Positions 6,484 to 7,943 of a DNA stretch of 7,943 nucleotides are shown piece by piece. The position numbers were made by a program, and so were the translations under genes. This stretch comes from Chitinophagaceae bacterium (lineage in GTDB: Bacteria; Bacteroidota; Bacteroidia; Chitinophagales; Chitinophagaceae), in NCBI GenBank assembly GCA_003526435.1, contig DPWF01000030.1, forward strand, positions 177 through 8,119. The letters are read 5' to 3'. The notes under the pieces were generated by a model. That model did no database searches and was not told the DNA's origin. It saw only the letters and a program-made list of their open reading frames with translations. Each line of letters opens with the position of its first letter. Position 1 is the stretch's first letter.

Positions 6484-7443
6484 ATGAAAAGAGCATGGGT
6501 AATACTTCCTTTTCTGTTATTGTTTATTACTACTGCCCATGCACAAGCTGCGGCTACACCCGATACGGTAAAAACGGGTATCTATGTTACCAGCATTCAT
6601 GATATAGATTTCAAACAAAAAGAATACACCATCAATCTCTGGTTATGGCTGCGGTACAAAAACAAAGATTTCAACTTTGAAAAATACCTGGAACTGCCAC
6701 AGGCAAAAAATGTAACCAAACTCTACAGCACCATCGATAGTACAGCCGAAGGCATTTATATGCTCATGAAGCTGCAATGTGTGATGAAAGATTCCTGGAC
6801 CATCAAAAACTTTCCGTTCGATAAACAGCGCTTATGGTTTTCCATAGAAAATTCGCAATACGATGCCAGCTCATTAATATTTGTGGCCGATACCGTGGGC
6901 AAAAACTTCGACCCCCGTTTTGTGTTGAGAGGCTGGCAGATTGATAGCTTCACACTCTCTACTGCTATAAAAGCTTATGAAACCGGGTTTGGCGATCCTG
7001 CACTGGAAACTCCGCATATGGACTATAGCTCTTTCAGGGTTAAAGTGAGTTTACACAGAGACGCAACAGATCTTTTCTGGAAAATGTTTTTGGGCATGTA
7101 CGCCGCATTCCTCATTTCCTTCATCTGCTTTTTTATTCATGCCGATAATATCGATTCACGTTTTGGGTTAAGTGTAGGTGCTTTATTTGCTGTGATCGGT
7201 AATAAATATGTAGTAGAATCATCTATGCCTGAAGCCACATCTTTTACATTGGTAGATGCGTTGCATGGTATAACATTGCTGTTTATTTTTCTGGTAGTTA
7301 CCATATCGGTGTACTCCCTTAAACTGGCCAAAGCAAATAAACTGAAACAGGCGAACAGATTCGATTCAATAGCGGGAATTATTTTTCTGGTACTCTATCT
7401 TTTGATCAATGCATACTTAATCAATAAAGCCAAGAGCGGGTAA
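6484..7443 (+). CDS. Prokaryotic pentameric ligand-gated ion channel homologue
   Basis: A complete 319-residue protein with a signal peptide (MKRAWVILPFLLLFITTAHA, cleavage near residue 20). The extracellular beta-sandwich (about 28-195) has the strand pattern GIYVTSIHDID...YTINLWLWLRYKN and the hallmark Pro loop NFPFDKQ (109-115), followed by ENSQYD. Four membrane helices follow: about 198-219, 226-243, 256-279 and 296-315. The M2-M3 link SSMPEATSFTLVD matches the conserved Pro of Cys-loop receptors. No cysteine pair brackets the FPFD loop (C99 is the only nearby Cys), as in the bacterial channels GLIC and ELIC. It would form a pentameric ion channel in the cytoplasmic membrane with the sensor domain in the periplasm; ligand and ion preference cannot be read from the sequence. 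It starts 80 bases after the ATPase gene with no clear promoter between, so co-transcription is possible. The fold call is fairly firm; channel activity is inferred. Confidence 0.8.
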   Translation: MKRAWVILPFLLLFITTAHAQAAATPDTVKTGIYVTSIHDIDFKQKEYTINLWLWLRYKNKDFNFEKYLELPQAKNVTKLYSTIDSTAEGIYMLMKLQCVMKDSWTIKNFPFDKQRLWFSIENSQYDASSLIFVADTVGKNFDPRFVLRGWQIDSFTLSTAIKAYETGFGDPALETPHMDYSSFRVKVSLHRDATDLFWKMFLGMYAAFLISFICFFIHADNIDSRFGLSVGALFAVIGNKYVVESSMPEATSFTLVDALHGITLLFIFLVVTISVYSLKLAKANKLKQANRFDSIAGIIFLVLYLLINAYLINKAKSG

Positions 7444-7453
7444 AGCAATTGAT

Positions 7454-7479
7454 CTGCTATTAATAGCAGCAAGTTTTTT
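7454..7479 (+). terminator. Intrinsic terminator of the channel gene
   Basis: CTGCTATTAATAGCAG (7454-7469) is a perfect palindrome that folds as a 6-bp stem with a TTAA loop. Four bases later comes a run of six T (7474-7479). It starts 11 bases after the stop codon of the plus-strand gene. The stem is short, so termination strength is uncertain. Confidence 0.55.
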
Positions 7480-7543
7480 GCCACTGAGGACACAGAAAAA
7501 CACAGAAAAATTCAGTGTACCTCTGTGTCCTCAGTGGCAAAAA
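7475..7543. repeat. Perfect 22-bp inverted repeat, intergenic
   Basis: The arms 7475-7496 and 7522-7543 are exact reverse complements around a 25-base loop. The left arm begins TTTTTGCCACTGAGGACAC and the right arm ends GTGGCAAAAA. The loop side contains CACAGAAAAA twice in tandem (7491-7510). It lies between converging genes and overlaps the T tract of the terminator, so it may act as a two-way terminator. The ACTGAGGACACAGA wording resembles intergenic repeats I have seen in many Bacteroidota genomes, so a dispersed palindromic repeat is likely. Confidence 0.75.
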
Positions 7544-7573
7544 CATCCACTACTCTACCACCAAAAAATCTAA

Positions 7574-7943
7574 TTAAGGCTTGGGTATGGTAATGCTTTG
7601 CACCCAGTTCCATTCCGGAGGATCAACACCCAGCAGGTGTTTTACAAAGAAGTCGCGTCTTTTATGTTCACCATAATCACCACCCAGCGAATGCCCCATT
7701 CCGGGTATTTCAATAAAATCGAAATTTTTATTGGATTTAATCAATGCGTTCATCAATTGTTTGGTGGAAGAAGGATCTACATTCTCATCCATTTCACCCA
7801 ATATGAGCAATACTTTTCCTTTCAGTTTTGAAGCATGTGTTACATTGGAAGATTCTGCATACTGCGGGCCAACCGGATAACCCATCCATTGTTCGTTCCA
7901 CCATATTTTATCCATGCGGTTATCATGACAGCCCGAAGAAGAA
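7574..7943 (-). CDS. S9-family serine peptidase, C-terminal part
   Basis: The minus-strand frame is open from the right window edge to the stop at 7576-7574, with 122 residues visible. The sequence [19 protein letters not shown] followed by YPVGP is typical of the end of the alpha/beta-hydrolase domain of dipeptidyl-peptidase-IV-like S9 enzymes in Bacteroidota. Two of the three catalytic residues are visible: the Asp in [10 protein letters not shown] (codon 7789-7787) and the His in GMGHSLGG (codon 7693-7691). The nucleophilic Ser and the N-terminal beta-propeller lie beyond the window. The Met at 7915 is internal, not a start, because homology-like sequence continues upstream of it. The enzyme would cleave peptides, probably after export to the periplasm, but any signal peptide is not visible. 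It converges with the channel gene, sharing the terminator and repeat region. Confidence 0.93.
   Translation of the reverse strand, partial: SSSGCHDNRMDKIWWNEQWMGYPVGPQYAESSNVTHASKLKGKVLLILGEMDENVDPSSTKQLMNALIKSNKNFDFIEIPGMGHSLGGDYGEHKRRDFFVKHLLGVDPPEWNWVQSITIPKP

Overview
The window looks like a piece of a Bacteroidota chromosome, probably Chitinophagales or Sphingobacteriia-like. The reasons are AT-rich sequence, weak Shine-Dalgarno sites, TAnnTTTG-type -7 boxes, and a gene set typical of that phylum (S9 peptidase, DUF4143 ATPase, STM3941-like membrane protein). I found no tRNA, rRNA, CRISPR array or complete insertion sequence.

Left part (1-2001, + strand): the 3' end of a multi-pass membrane protein; a 527-base gap with no convincing gene; a complete small membrane protein of the STM3941 type; and, 7 bases after it, a 58-codon ORF with a clean signal peptide. 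That ORF runs straight into the retron module and is probably a truncated gene.

Centre (about 1988-4890, - strand): a retron. Read on the minus strand the order is effector (4689-3412), structured intergenic RNA (3412-3218), then retron reverse transcriptase (3216-2083). The effector is a single protein joining a phosphoribosyltransferase-like domain (FVDDFIGSGKS loop) to a C-terminal winged-helix-like domain, the combination I recall from type III retrons. The spacer carries an 8-bp a1/a2 pair, a TTAGC context for the branching G, msr hairpins, and a long msd hairpin containing a 14-bp palindrome. The a1 arm starts on the last base of the effector stop codon and the a2 arm ends one base before the RT start codon, so the three parts are tightly packed. 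A long inverted repeat follows the RT. Upstream of the effector is a 457-base non-coding stretch with a very strong C-over-G strand bias and candidate promoters.

Right part (5147-7943): a DUF4143 AAA-type ATPase with its own -7 box, then a bacterial homologue of the pentameric ligand-gated ion channels. Next comes a convergent intergenic region with a terminator and a perfect 22-bp inverted repeat, and last the C-terminal end of an S9-family serine peptidase on the minus strand, cut by the window edge.

How the parts work together: the retron trio is expected to act as one anti-phage unit. The RT copies the msd into msDNA attached to the RNA, this complex restrains the effector, and phage interference releases it. 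The flanking genes show no clear link to it, although DUF4143 ATPases are common accessory genes in such regions.
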